DNA of 64,000 nt. It comes from an uncultured Pseudomonadota bacterium. Its GTDB lineage: Bacteria; Pseudomonadota; Gammaproteobacteria; Burkholderiales; SG8-39. The stretch is from the NCBI GenBank assembly GCA_903921325.1, contig CAIXPL010000026.1:29433-93432 (forward strand). Direction: 5' to 3'. The notes under the pieces are model-generated. The model worked only from the letters and a program-made list of their open reading frames with translations, was not told the DNA's origin and made no database searches. The translations under genes and the position numbers were made by a program. Every line of letters starts with the position of its first letter. Within the stretch, counting starts at the first letter, position 1. This document shows, one piece after another, positions 18,507 to 26,909 of the stretch.

Positions 18507-19825
18507 GCGCCCTCGTCGTTACCGCGATCCTGCTCGGGGTGATGCTGGTACTGCTTGCGGGCGGCGTCTGGATCGCCATCGCGCTCGCAATCACCGGCTG
18601 GTTTGGCCTTGCCTTTTTCACCCACAGCCCACCGGCAGCCAATCTGTTTACTGCGTTCTGGAGCACAACGAACTCCTGGGAACTGGCCGCGCTGCCGCTG
18701 TTCATCTGGATGGGTGAAATTCTGTTTCGTACCAAGTTGTCCGAAGAGATGTTCGAAGGCTTGTCGCCCTGGATAGGCTGGCTGCCAGGCCGATTGATGC
18801 ATGTGAACATTCTGGGTTGCGGCCTGTTCGGCTCAGTCTCGGGGTCCTCGGCCGCCACTTGCGCGATGATCGCCAAGGTGGCCCTGCCGGAACTGAAACG
18901 GCGCGGCTATGACGAGCGCATTTGCCTCGGCTCGCTCGCCGGGGCGGGCACCCTGGGCATCCTGATTCCGCCCTCGATCACCATGGTGGTCTATGCTGTG
19001 GCTGCTGACGTATCGATCATCAAGATCTTCCTCGCCGGCTTTCTGCCAGGCGCGTTGATCATGCTGCTGTATTCGGGCTATATCGCGATCTGGGCGTTGC
19101 GCCATCCCGAACTCACCCCCAATGATCGCATCGAGATGCGCTTTGGTGAACGGATGTACGCCTCGCGTCGTTTGATCCCCTGTCTGGCGCTGATCGGGTT
19201 CGTCGTCTGGGTGCTGGTGGCCGGCTACGCGACCGCCACCGAAGCGGCGGCCTATGGCGTGCTCGGCTCGCTGCTGATTGCATGGTGGGGCGGATCGCTC
19301 ACCTGGGCCGGGCTGCGCGACAGCCTGATCGGCACCATGCGCTTGTCCTGCATGATCATGTTCATTCTGGCCGGGGCCGCGTTGCTCACCAAGGCCATGG
19401 GCTTTACCGGCATTCCACGTGGCCTGGCCGAATGGGTCGGTTCGCTCGGTCTGTCGCCCTTCATGCTGATCGCTGCGCTCACCGTGGTGTACATCATTCT
19501 AGGCACCGCTCTGGATGGCATTTCGATGATCGTGCTTACCACTGCGATCGTCATTCCGATGGTGCAGCAGGCTGGCTTTGACCTCGTCTGGTTTGGCATT
19601 TTTATCGTAATGCTGGTTGAAATTGCCGAGGTAACGCCGCCCGTTGGCTTCAACCTGTTTGTCTTGCAGACCATGAGCGGGCGCGACAGCCTGTACGTCG
19701 CGCGCGCCGCGCTGCCGTTTTTCTGGTTGTTGGTCGTGGCCATTGCGATCATCACGATATTCCCGGTGATCGTCACCTGGGCCCCCGATGTACTGATGAG
19801 TACGAACGCTCCGCCGAACCACTAG
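18503..19825 (+). CDS. TRAP transporter large permease (DctM)
   Basis: A 440-residue permease with about twelve helices. Family hallmarks are PLFIWMGEILFRTKLSEEMF, the glycine/serine-rich GSVSGSSAATCAMIAKVALP, GTLGILIPPSITMVVYA and, near the end, EVTPPVGFNLFVLQ. It carries out the ion-coupled transport step of the TRAP system. The start at 18503 is coupled to dctQ by a 4-bp overlap. The spacer to the binding-protein gene is 77 bp and contains a 25-bp tandem duplication. Confidence 0.95.
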   Translation: MSALVVTAILLGVMLVLLAGGVWIAIALAITGWFGLAFFTHSPPAANLFTAFWSTTNSWELAALPLFIWMGEILFRTKLSEEMFEGLSPWIGWLPGRLMHVNILGCGLFGSVSGSSAATCAMIAKVALPELKRRGYDERICLGSLAGAGTLGILIPPSITMVVYAVAADVSIIKIFLAGFLPGALIMLLYSGYIAIWALRHPELTPNDRIEMRFGERMYASRRLIPCLALIGFVVWVLVAGYATATEAAAYGVLGSLLIAWWGGSLTWAGLRDSLIGTMRLSCMIMFILAGAALLTKAMGFTGIPRGLAEWVGSLGLSPFMLIAALTVVYIILGTALDGISMIVLTTAIVIPMVQQAGFDLVWFGIFIVMLVEIAEVTPPVGFNLFVLQTMSGRDSLYVARAALPFFWLLVVAIAIITIFPVIVTWAPDVLMSTNAPPNH

Positions 19826-19834
19826 ACTTGCACG

Positions 19835-19884
19835 TTCTTTGCCGCCCACTTCGCCGTCCTTCTTTGCCGCCCACCTCGCCGTCC
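19835..19884. repeat. 25-bp tandem duplication in the dctM-dctP spacer
   Basis: Two head-to-tail copies of a 25-bp unit (19835-19859 and 19860-19884), beginning ttctttgccgcccac and differing at one position (cacttcgcc in the first, cacctcgcc in the second). The array begins 9 bp after the dctM stop and ends 6 bp before the purine-rich ribosome site of dctP. Confidence 0.8.
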
Positions 19885-19902
19885 TCTTCTGGAGACTTTC
19901 AC

Positions 19903-20940
19903 ATGACGCCAGCCTGCCTCACCCTGCCGGGGCACCCCGCGCATCCTCTCACCCACCTTGCCCGCGCCTGCGCGCTGAGCGTGTGGATGGCGGTGCTCGC
20001 GTTCGCCATCAGCGTGCCTGCGCGCGCGCAAACTCACTGGGATCTACCCACCGGCTACCCGCTGTCGAACTTTCACACGGTGAACATTGAACTGTTCAGC
20101 AAGGATGTCGATCACGCCACCGCCGGGCAATTGAAGATCACAGTCCACCCGAACGCGTCCCTGCTCAAAATGCCCGAGATCAAGCGCGGTGTGCAAACCG
20201 CACAGGTGCCAGCCGGTGAGATTCTGCTGTCCTCGCATGCCAATGAAGACCCGCTGTTTGGTCTGGATTCAGTCCCCTTCCTTGCTACCAGCTATGCCGA
20301 TGCCGCCAGACTGATGCGCGCATCGCGGCCCGCACTGGAGAAAAAATTGGCGAGCCAGGGCATACGCCTGCTGTTCCAGACACCGTGGCCACCACAAGGC
20401 ATTTTCTCGGCGAAACCCCTGACCTCCGCGGCCGATCTGAAAGGCCTCAAGTGGCGTGCGTACAACCCTGCCACCGCCCGCATTGCCGAGCTGCTGTCAG
20501 CACAGCCAGTAACGATCCAAGCCGCCGAGCTCTCGCAAGCCCTGGCCACGGGAGTGGTGCAAAGCTACATCTCTTCATCGGCTACCGGCTATGACACCAA
20601 GACCTTCGAGAGTCTGAAGTACTTCTACGACACCAAGGCGTGGCTGCCACGTAACGCTGTGCTGGTGAACCAACGCGCGTTCGATGCCCTGAGTCCGGCG
20701 GTGCAAAAGGCGGTGTTGACCGCAGCCTCGGATGCTGAGCAGCGTGGTTGGGCGCTGAGCATGGAAAAGGATCGCTGGTACACCGAGCAGCTTGCCGCCA
20801 AGGGCATGCAGGTTGCCGCGCCCAGCGCCCAGTTGAAAGCCGATCTGGCCAAAGTCGGTGAGATCATGACGGCCGAATGGGTGAAAACTGCCGGTGCAGT
20901 CGGCGATACCGTGCTGCGTGACTATCGGGCCAGTCATTAG
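19903..20940 (+). CDS. TRAP transporter substrate-binding protein (DctP)
   Basis: A 345-residue periplasmic solute receptor. The leader has a hydrophobic stretch (about 25-40) and an Ala-Arg-Ala cleavage site just before QTHWDLPTGYP. The DctP fold is supported by VDHATAGQLKITVHPNASL, a PFLATSYADAARLM region, DLKGLKWRAYNP with the Arg that binds substrate carboxylates in this family, and ELSQALATGVVQSYI. I place the start at the ATG at 19903, which has a GGAGA site 7 bp upstream. An upstream alternative at 19828 would run through the spacer repeat. The conserved Arg suggests a carboxylate ligand, otherwise unknown. Confidence 0.92.
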   Translation: MTPACLTLPGHPAHPLTHLARACALSVWMAVLAFAISVPARAQTHWDLPTGYPLSNFHTVNIELFSKDVDHATAGQLKITVHPNASLLKMPEIKRGVQTAQVPAGEILLSSHANEDPLFGLDSVPFLATSYADAARLMRASRPALEKKLASQGIRLLFQTPWPPQGIFSAKPLTSAADLKGLKWRAYNPATARIAELLSAQPVTIQAAELSQALATGVVQSYISSSATGYDTKTFESLKYFYDTKAWLPRNAVLVNQRAFDALSPAVQKAVLTAASDAEQRGWALSMEKDRWYTEQLAAKGMQVAAPSAQLKADLAKVGEIMTAEWVKTAGAVGDTVLRDYRASH

Positions 20941-21104
20941 CGCATGCGCACCGCGCGGTCCGACAGCGAGCCGATTCATTTGCCCTGCGACGCAGCCTGG
21001 ACGCAATGTGACTGGATCCACTAGCGCATGAATGCAGCCAAGTCTTATCGTGGTTGGCCCAATTAGCGCATGAACGCACCCAGGCCGCGCTTTGATCCAA
21101 TCTG
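20937..21104. repeat. 42-bp degenerate tandem repeat spanning a stop codon and the next start codon
   Basis: Four units of exactly 42 bp begin at 20937, 20979, 21021 and 21063. Units 1, 3 and 4 open with the same ten bases apart from one change (ttagcgcatg, ctagcgcatg, ttagcgcatg); unit 2 is more decayed but aligns over the full unit. Unit 1 includes the dctP stop codon and unit 4 includes the ATG (21070) and first codons of the NAD(P)HX repair gene. Because 42 is a multiple of three, conceptual translation of either strand shows a 14-residue periodicity. Confidence 0.8.
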
Positions 21105-22671
21105 CACAGTCGCTCAGATCCGCGCAATCGAAGTAGCGGGGATCGCGCAACGGGCACCCGGCGCGCTGATGCAGGCCGCGGGACACGCGGCAGCGCAGCG
21201 CGCGCTTGCCCTGCTTGGTGAGCGCGGTGGGCGGGTCCTCGCCCTCGCCGGGCCCGGTAACAATGGCGGCGATGCGCTCGTTGCGGCACGGGTACTGCGC
21301 GCCAGTGGCGTGGCAGTTGACGTGATGATGCAGGGCGATGCGGCCAAACTGCCTGCGGATGCACACGCCGCAGCGCTCGCCTGGCAAGCCACCGGTGGCA
21401 CCCTGTCGGCGCAGTGGCCCGGCGCTGCCCCCGCACTCATCATTGACGGATTATTCGGCATCGGTCTCACCCGAGCCATGAGCGGACCAACTGCCGCGCT
21501 CGTCGAATCTGTCAATGCGCAGTGCGCGCCGGTACTCGCGCTAGACATCCCCAGTGGCCTGGACGCCGATTGCGGCGTCGTGCTGGGCGGCGCCATTCGC
21601 GCCACCGAAACGATCACCTTCATTGCAAGAAAGCCGGGGTTGCTCACCCTGGATGGCCCCGATCTGTGTGGGCGCATCGTGGTCGACTCCCTGGGCCTCG
21701 ATGCGTGGACGCCGACAGACGACCTGGCCGTCAGGGGCGGCCTCAATCACTCAATGACATCAGCACACCGTGCCGGTAGTCAGCAACGCACTGCAGCGCT
21801 GCCAGCGACCCCTGGCGACTGGATTGATGCACGAGTGCTGCAACTGGTCCCGCCGCCGCGACCCGGCAATTTCCACAAGGGCAACGCCGGTACACTCGCC
21901 CTGGTGGGTGGCGCCGCCGGCATGGTGGGAGCCGCACTGCTCGCCGGTCGCGCCGCCGCGCGCCTGGGCGCAGGCAAGGTGCTGGTCGGTCTGCTCGATC
22001 GCCAAGGTCCCAGCGTTGATCCGCTGATGCCCGAATTGATGCTGGTGCCCGTGATGCGCGCGATTGAGAGCGCCAGCGCGATCGCGGTTGGCCCTGGCTG
22101 CGGCCTGTCCTTTGGCGCCAAGCGCGCATTGGAAGCAAGTCTTGCACAGCCCTGCCCTCTGGTGATCGACGCCGATGCCCTCAATCTGATCGCATGCTCG
22201 CCCGCCCTCGCGAATCAATTGGCGGCGCGCTTGCAACCCACCCTGCTTACACCGCATCCGGCCGAAGCAGCGCGTCTGCTCGGCAGTGCTACGCATATCG
22301 TCCAGTCTGACCGCATCGCGGCGGCGCGCGCCATCGCACAGCGCTACAACGCTCACGTGATTCTCAAAGGGAATGGCAGCGTCCTGTGCCGCCCGGATGG
22401 TGATTATGCGATCAATGGTTCGGGCAACCCGGGCATGGCCAGCGCCGGCATGGGTGATGTGCTGAGCGGCATGCTGCTGGCCTTGCTGGGTCAGGGACTT
22501 GGTGCCGCCGACGCCGCTTACCTTGCCACCTGGTTGCATGGCGCCGCGGGTGACGCTTGTGCTGCGCAACTGGGGCCATTCGGTTTCAGCGCCTCGGATG
22601 TGAGTCTGGCCGCGCGCGCGCAGCTTGCACGCCATTACCTTGGTACGGCCACGGCGGATACTTGCCAATAA
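21070..22671 (+). CDS. nnr: Bifunctional NAD(P)H-hydrate epimerase / ADP-dependent dehydratase
   Basis: A 533-residue repair enzyme that restores damaged, hydrated NAD(P)H. The N-terminal YjeF_N epimerase domain (about 1-215) shows LAGPGNNGGDALVAARVLR and the catalytic-Asp segment LDIPSGLDAD. The C-terminal ribokinase-like dehydratase domain (about 245-525) shows LTPHPAEAARLLG, ILKGNGSVLCRPDG and SGNPGMASAGMGDVLSGM, where the catalytic Asp sits. Fusion of both activities is usual in proteobacteria. The ATG at 21070 lies in the last unit of a 42-bp repeat array, without an obvious Shine-Dalgarno sequence. If that start is wrong, a few N-terminal residues would be lost, as the conserved part starts only at about residue 14. 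Confidence 0.94.
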   Translation: MNAPRPRFDPICTVAQIRAIEVAGIAQRAPGALMQAAGHAAAQRALALLGERGGRVLALAGPGNNGGDALVAARVLRASGVAVDVMMQGDAAKLPADAHAAALAWQATGGTLSAQWPGAAPALIIDGLFGIGLTRAMSGPTAALVESVNAQCAPVLALDIPSGLDADCGVVLGGAIRATETITFIARKPGLLTLDGPDLCGRIVVDSLGLDAWTPTDDLAVRGGLNHSMTSAHRAGSQQRTAALPATPGDWIDARVLQLVPPPRPGNFHKGNAGTLALVGGAAGMVGAALLAGRAAARLGAGKVLVGLLDRQGPSVDPLMPELMLVPVMRAIESASAIAVGPGCGLSFGAKRALEASLAQPCPLVIDADALNLIACSPALANQLAARLQPTLLTPHPAEAARLLGSATHIVQSDRIAAARAIAQRYNAHVILKGNGSVLCRPDGDYAINGSGNPGMASAGMGDVLSGMLLALLGQGLGAADAAYLATWLHGAAGDACAAQLGPFGFSASDVSLAARAQLARHYLGTATADTCQ

Positions 22672-22675
22672 ACAA

Positions 22676-22704
22676 GCATCGCGGCGGCAGCAACGCCGCG
22701 ATGC
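22676..22704. terminator. Hairpin after the NAD(P)HX repair gene
   Basis: A perfect 10-bp stem (gcatcgcggc at 22676-22685 pairing with gccgcgatgc at 22695-22704) with a 9-base loop, 5 bp after the stop codon. No T-run follows, so intrinsic termination would be weak. The right arm is also the first unit of the adjacent 19-bp repeat array, so the hairpin may be incidental. Confidence 0.4.
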
Positions 22705-22780
22705 AGTAGCAACACTGTGACCCAGTAGCAACACTGTGACCCAGTAGCCACGCTGCGAGGCAGTAGCCGCCGGCGAGCGA
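22686..22780. repeat. 19-bp tandem repeat, five units
   Basis: Five contiguous 19-bp units start at 22686, 22705, 22724, 22743 and 22762. Units 2 and 3 are identical (agtagcaacactgtgaccc); units 1, 4 and 5 are progressively diverged but keep the agtagc-like opening. The array occupies most of the 161-bp spacer before the ABC exporter gene at 22833. Confidence 0.85.
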
Positions 22781-22832
22781 ACCGCGCACTGGATGTCGAA
22801 AAACCCAACTGCCATCGAAGAGCATCGCTGCC

Positions 22833-24584
22833 ATGACCAAACCGCTTACTCTTAAAGTGACAGGCCGTCGTTTCATCGCACGGGCCTGGTCACTTGCGCA
22901 CCCCTATTGGACATCCGAGGAGCGCTGGATCGCTCGCGGCTTGCTCATTGCGAGCGTCGTACTGACCCTGTTCATGGTCTACATGGAGGTGTTGTTCAAC
23001 GATTGGCAGAAGGATTTCTACAATGCACTGCAAGACAAGCAAGAAGCCGATTTCTGGGTCCTGCTGCGCTATTTCTGCTTGCTGGCCGCCATCATGATTG
23101 CGGCCTCGGTCTACCAGCATTACCTGCAAAGCCAGTTGCAGATGCGCTGGCGCGCCTGGCTGACCGAGCGCTATAGCGAGATCTGGCTCGATCGAAATAC
23201 CTTCTACCGGCTGGAACTGGAACGGCATACCGACAACCCAGACCAGCGCATTGCCGAAGACGTGCGCGATTTCACGAGCGGCGTGCTGTCGCTGGGACTC
23301 GGCCTACTCAATGCCCTGGTCACTCTGGTGTCCTTCATCGGCATTCTGTGGGTGGCATCCGGGCCAATCAGCGTCGCCGTTTCGGGCCATGCGATCACGC
23401 TGCCGGGTTATATGGTCTGGGCCGCCATCCTGTATGCGCTGGCCGGTAGCGCCGTGACCTATGTCCTCGGCCGGCCACTGGTGCGCCTGGCCAACCAGCA
23501 ACAGACCCGTGAAGCAGATTTTCGATTCGGATTGATGCGCCTGCGCGAGAACGCCGAAGGTGTAGCGCTCTACCATGGGGCGGCGATCGAGGCGAGCCAG
23601 AGCAAGCAGCGATTTGCCCAAGTGAGGTCAAACTGGTGGGCACTCATCAGCTACACCAAGCGCCTGCGCTTTTTTACTGTCGGCTATGCGCAGATCGCCA
23701 TCATTTTTCCTTTCTGGGTAGCGGCCGGCCGCTACTTCTCCGGCAGCATCACGCTGGGCCAGCTGGTGCAGATCAGCTCGGCTTTTGACAAGGTGCGCGA
23801 ATCGCTCTCGTGGTTTGTCACCAGCTATGCTGAATTGGCGCAATGGAAGGCCAGCGTCGACCGTCTGCTGGTATTTCATGATGCCCTCGATGCCGCCTAC
23901 GACGCACAGTCCGCTAGTGGTCTCACCATGCATCCGCAGGCCGCTGCCAACGGCATCAACGGCACCAGAGCTATCAGCGGCAGCGGGCTGATCATCGGAT
24001 TGCCAGACGGACGATCGGTCATTGCCAACAGCGCGTTTACCCTGCGCGCCGGCGACCGGGTGCTACTCACCGGGGCATCAGGAAGCGGCAAAAGCACCCT
24101 CTTTCGGGCGCTTGCCGGCATCTGGCCATTCGCGCGTGGTCACATCGACATTCCGGCAGGCGCGCGCATGTTGTTTCTGCCACAAAAGCCTTATATCCCG
24201 ATCGGCACTCTGCGCCAGGCCGTCGCCTACCCTGAACCGACTGACCTTTACAGCGATGAACACCTGGCCATGATCCTGCATGAAGTGGGCCTTGATCGCC
24301 TCGCTGGCTCGCTCGATGCCGAGGCCAACTGGTCAATGCAATTGAGTCTGGGCGAACAGCAACGCCTGGCGATCGCCCGCGCCTTGTTACTGCGTCCTGA
24401 TTGGTTGTTTCTGGATGAGGCAACCGCCTCACTCGATGAGACTGCGGAAGCTGCGCTGTATCAACGGCTACAGGACGACCTGCCTGACACCACCGTGGTC
24501 AGTATCGCGCATCGCCCGGGCGTCGCGCGCTTTCACAGCCGGCATTGGACCGCTGCCGGCGGTGAGTTGCAGGCATCAGCCTAG
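22833..24584 (+). CDS. ABC transporter with fused membrane and ATPase domains, SbmA/YddA (ABCD) type
   Basis: A 583-residue half-transporter. The N-terminal membrane domain (about 1-330, six helices) resembles the SbmA/BacA and YddA group, with VLFNDWQKDFYNALQDKQ and the helix-connecting FYRLELERHTDNPDQRIAED. The C-terminal ATPase (about 380-575) has Walker A GASGSGKST, signature LSLGEQQRLAIARALLL and Walker B WLFLDEATASLDE. Fusion to an ATPase separates it from SbmA itself, which has none. Relatives move peptides or fatty acyl and vitamin compounds; the cargo cannot be deduced. The DNA for the last residues (GGELQASA) is repeated in the spacer downstream. Confidence 0.88.
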   Translation: MTKPLTLKVTGRRFIARAWSLAHPYWTSEERWIARGLLIASVVLTLFMVYMEVLFNDWQKDFYNALQDKQEADFWVLLRYFCLLAAIMIAASVYQHYLQSQLQMRWRAWLTERYSEIWLDRNTFYRLELERHTDNPDQRIAEDVRDFTSGVLSLGLGLLNALVTLVSFIGILWVASGPISVAVSGHAITLPGYMVWAAILYALAGSAVTYVLGRPLVRLANQQQTREADFRFGLMRLRENAEGVALYHGAAIEASQSKQRFAQVRSNWWALISYTKRLRFFTVGYAQIAIIFPFWVAAGRYFSGSITLGQLVQISSAFDKVRESLSWFVTSYAELAQWKASVDRLLVFHDALDAAYDAQSASGLTMHPQAAANGINGTRAISGSGLIIGLPDGRSVIANSAFTLRAGDRVLLTGASGSGKSTLFRALAGIWPFARGHIDIPAGARMLFLPQKPYIPIGTLRQAVAYPEPTDLYSDEHLAMILHEVGLDRLAGSLDAEANWSMQLSLGEQQRLAIARALLLRPDWLFLDEATASLDETAEAALYQRLQDDLPDTTVVSIAHRPGVARFHSRHWTAAGGELQASA

Positions 24585-24712
24585 CAAATCAGTCGGACGA
24601 TTGCGGTTGATTCGTAGCAGGCCTCAGGCTGACAGATCAATCGGACGCCTGCCTCTGGTGAGTTGCAGGCATCAGACTGACTCGTCATTCGGCGTACTGC
24701 ATGCGCTCCGAA
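24569..24712. repeat. 48-bp degenerate tandem repeat between two convergent genes
   Basis: Three 48-bp units begin with gcaggc at 24569, 24617 and 24665, and a half-unit of similarity precedes the first (24545-24568). The 19-mer ggtgagttgcaggcatcag occurs identically at 24561-24579 and 24657-24675, exactly 96 bp apart. The array starts inside the last codons of the ABC exporter gene, re-encodes its Gly-Glu-Leu-Gln-Ala-Ser tail, and ends inside the last codons of the convergent gene ending at 24685. Confidence 0.8.
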
Positions 24713-26184
24713 TTCGGATAGGGAAACAGTGTCGAATAGGCCTCGCTGTGGCCTGGCCCTTGAACAATGCGCACATGATGGCGGCGCAACTCGCGGGCGT
24801 GACGCAAACCGCAGGAATGCGCGATCATGTCGATTTCGCGGTTCATGCCAGTGGCGTAATTGGCAACGCGCAGGTATTTCTCCTCGACCACCAGACCGCG
24901 CTGCAATCGGGGGTTGTGCGTGGTGACGCCAACCGGGCAGGTGTTCATGTGGCAGCGCATGGCCTGGATGCAACCGAGCGAGAACATGAACCCGCGGGCC
25001 GTGTTTACAAAATCAGCACCGACTGAAATCGCCCAGGCTGCCTTGGCGGACGTAATCAGCTTGCCTGAGGCAACCACACTCACCCGGTCTTTCAGGCCAG
25101 CCACCAGCAACGCATCGACCACCCGCGGCAAGGCTTCGGAGATGGAGAGCGCGACGTGATCGGCAAGTGCTTGCGGCGCCGCCCCCGAGCCGCCTTCGCC
25201 CCCGTCAATCACCAGGAAGTCAGGCGCACTGTCCAGGCCGCGACGCAAAACGGCTTCGCACAGTTCTTCGGCAAAGTAACGGCCACCGACGGCAGTCTTG
25301 ATGCCGACCGGTTTGCCGGTCAGTTCACGCAGATGCATGATCTGATCGAGCAGTTGATCGACATTGGCAATATCGGGATGCCGGTTCGGGCTGATTGAAT
25401 CCTGATGCGCCGGAATGCCTCGTATGTGGGCAATCTCGTCCGTCACTTTGGCCGCTGGCAGTACGCCACCCTTGCCCGGTTTCGCACCTTGCGACAATTT
25501 AATTTCAAAGGCGCGGATCGAATCATGCGCGGCCAGCTCGCGTATGCGACTGATCGACAAGTGGCCGGCATGGTCACGCATGCCGTACTTCGCCGTACCC
25601 ATCTGCATGATGACATCGCAGCCACCTTCCAGATGGTAGGGCGACAACCCGCCCTCGCCAGTATCCATCCAGCAGCCAGCCTCAGCGGCGCCGCGCGACA
25701 GGGCACGCACCGCAGGGGCAGAAATGGCACCAAAGCTCATCGCGCTCACATTGACCATGGATCGCGCGGTAAACGGCTGCCGGCAGTAGCCCTCACCGAT
25801 CACCCGCGGTGGCGTCGGCAGGCGGTCCTCTTCCAGCACCGCATAAGGGGCATTTACAAAAATCAGTGCGCCGGCTTCGTCGATGTTGTAGGTCGAGCCA
25901 AAACCGATGATGCCGCCCTCGTCCTTGGCCAGGCGATAAACCCAGCCGCGGGTGGCCCGGTTAAAGGGCATTTCTTCCCGATCGTTAAGGAAGAAATACT
26001 GGCGGAAATATTCACCAAGCGATTCAAAGAAATAGCGCAGATGCCCGACCACCGGGAAATTGCGCAAGATCGAATGCTTTTTCTGAGTAACGTCGCGTAC
26101 AAAAAAGTACACCACGGCAAGCACCAAGCCAATGACCACAAGCAAGGTCACTGCCTGGGTCACCATTTGAATAGCACCGTTCAT
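24685..26184 (-). CDS. FMN-binding glutamate synthase family protein (membrane-anchored)
   Basis: A 499-residue protein: one N-terminal transmembrane helix (about 10-28) followed by a TIM-barrel domain like the synthase domain of glutamate synthase. FMN-site and barrel motifs include SAMSFGAISAPAVRALSRGA, GEGGLSPYH, VIDGGEGGSGAAP and GADFVNTARGFMFSLGC. A Cys-x5-Cys-x4-Cys cluster (within CIQAMRCHMNTCPVG) matches the [3Fe-4S] site of glutamate synthase. There is no glutaminase domain and no small NADPH subunit nearby, so it is not a classical GOGAT, and the reaction is not established for this stand-alone form. It ends within a 48-bp repeat array. Confidence 0.88.
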   Translation of the reverse strand: MNGAIQMVTQAVTLLVVIGLVLAVVYFFVRDVTQKKHSILRNFPVVGHLRYFFESLGEYFRQYFFLNDREEMPFNRATRGWVYRLAKDEGGIIGFGSTYNIDEAGALIFVNAPYAVLEEDRLPTPPRVIGEGYCRQPFTARSMVNVSAMSFGAISAPAVRALSRGAAEAGCWMDTGEGGLSPYHLEGGCDVIMQMGTAKYGMRDHAGHLSISRIRELAAHDSIRAFEIKLSQGAKPGKGGVLPAAKVTDEIAHIRGIPAHQDSISPNRHPDIANVDQLLDQIMHLRELTGKPVGIKTAVGGRYFAEELCEAVLRRGLDSAPDFLVIDGGEGGSGAAPQALADHVALSISEALPRVVDALLVAGLKDRVSVVASGKLITSAKAAWAISVGADFVNTARGFMFSLGCIQAMRCHMNTCPVGVTTHNPRLQRGLVVEEKYLRVANYATGMNREIDMIAHSCGLRHARELRRHHVRIVQGPGHSEAYSTLFPYPNSERMQYAE

Positions 26185-26299
26185 GCTGGTCTCCTGATCG
26201 GTTCTAGATCATTTATCGGCGCTAGGATCAGCGCAATCGGCCGACTCTGTCTAGCGCGAGAACCGCAAAAGCGTGCATGAACTCTCGTTGCGCGACCAA

Positions 26300-26794
26300 T
26301 CAGTGCAATACGCGGACCGGTAGCTCATCGATTTCGTCGGGTTGGCCGCGATCGATCTCATCGACCGTGGCGGGCCGCACCGCAATCACCTTGCAACAGA
26401 ATTTGATTGCGATGCCCGAGAGCGGATGATTGCCATCGAGCACGACTTTGCCATCGGCGATGTCGGTGACGGTATAAATCGAGTCATCGTCATCCTCTTC
26501 ACCGGGCACACCCTCGAACTGCATGCCGACCTCAAGGACCTCTGGAAATGCGTCGCGCGGCGCCAGGCGCACCAACTCATCGTCATAGTCGCCAAATGCG
26601 TCTTCGGGCTCGAGTTCGACCTCGACGGCCGCGCCGGTGCTCTTGCCCTCAAGGGCCGCCTCGACGGCTGGGAAGATCTCGTCATACCCGCCATGCAGGT
26701 AGGACAGCGGCTCAGCCGAGGCTTCAAGCTGATTACCGTACAAATCCCAGATTTCAATCTCGAGGGATACGACTGAGTCCTTGGAAATATTCAC
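26300..26794 (-). CDS. FKBP-type peptidyl-prolyl isomerase, SlyD-like, without metal-binding tail
   Basis: A 164-residue FKBP with the SlyD domain order: FKBP strands at the start (SVVSLEIEIWDLYGNQLE, LSYLHGGYDEIFPAVEAALEG), an inserted chaperone flap (about 68-135, with EPEDAFGDYDDELVRLAPRD), then the FKBP end (VVLDGNHPLSGIAIKF). The C-terminus is short and acidic and has no histidine/cysteine-rich nickel-binding tail, unlike enterobacterial SlyD. It should be a cytoplasmic folding helper. It is divergent from the ribosomal oxygenase gene, and the 115-bp shared region has a TAGAAT-like -10 box (complement of 26846-26851) for this gene. Confidence 0.88.
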   Translation of the reverse strand: MNISKDSVVSLEIEIWDLYGNQLEASAEPLSYLHGGYDEIFPAVEAALEGKSTGAAVEVELEPEDAFGDYDDELVRLAPRDAFPEVLEVGMQFEGVPGEEDDDDSIYTVTDIADGKVVLDGNHPLSGIAIKFCCKVIAVRPATVDEIDRGQPDEIDELPVRVLH

Positions 26795-26909
26795 GATAGT
26801 CAGTGTCGTTTATTCAGGTAAAAGAAGCCCTGCGCTGCAAGGTCGATTCTAAACCACTTCGTTCGATTAAGCTTCCCGTACGCATGACACGCAGGAGTCA
26901 CAAGCCACC

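Noticed and set aside
22676..22704. Strong intrinsic terminator
   Set aside because: It was kept only as a weak candidate, because no T-run follows and one arm belongs to the 19-bp repeat, so the hairpin could be accidental.
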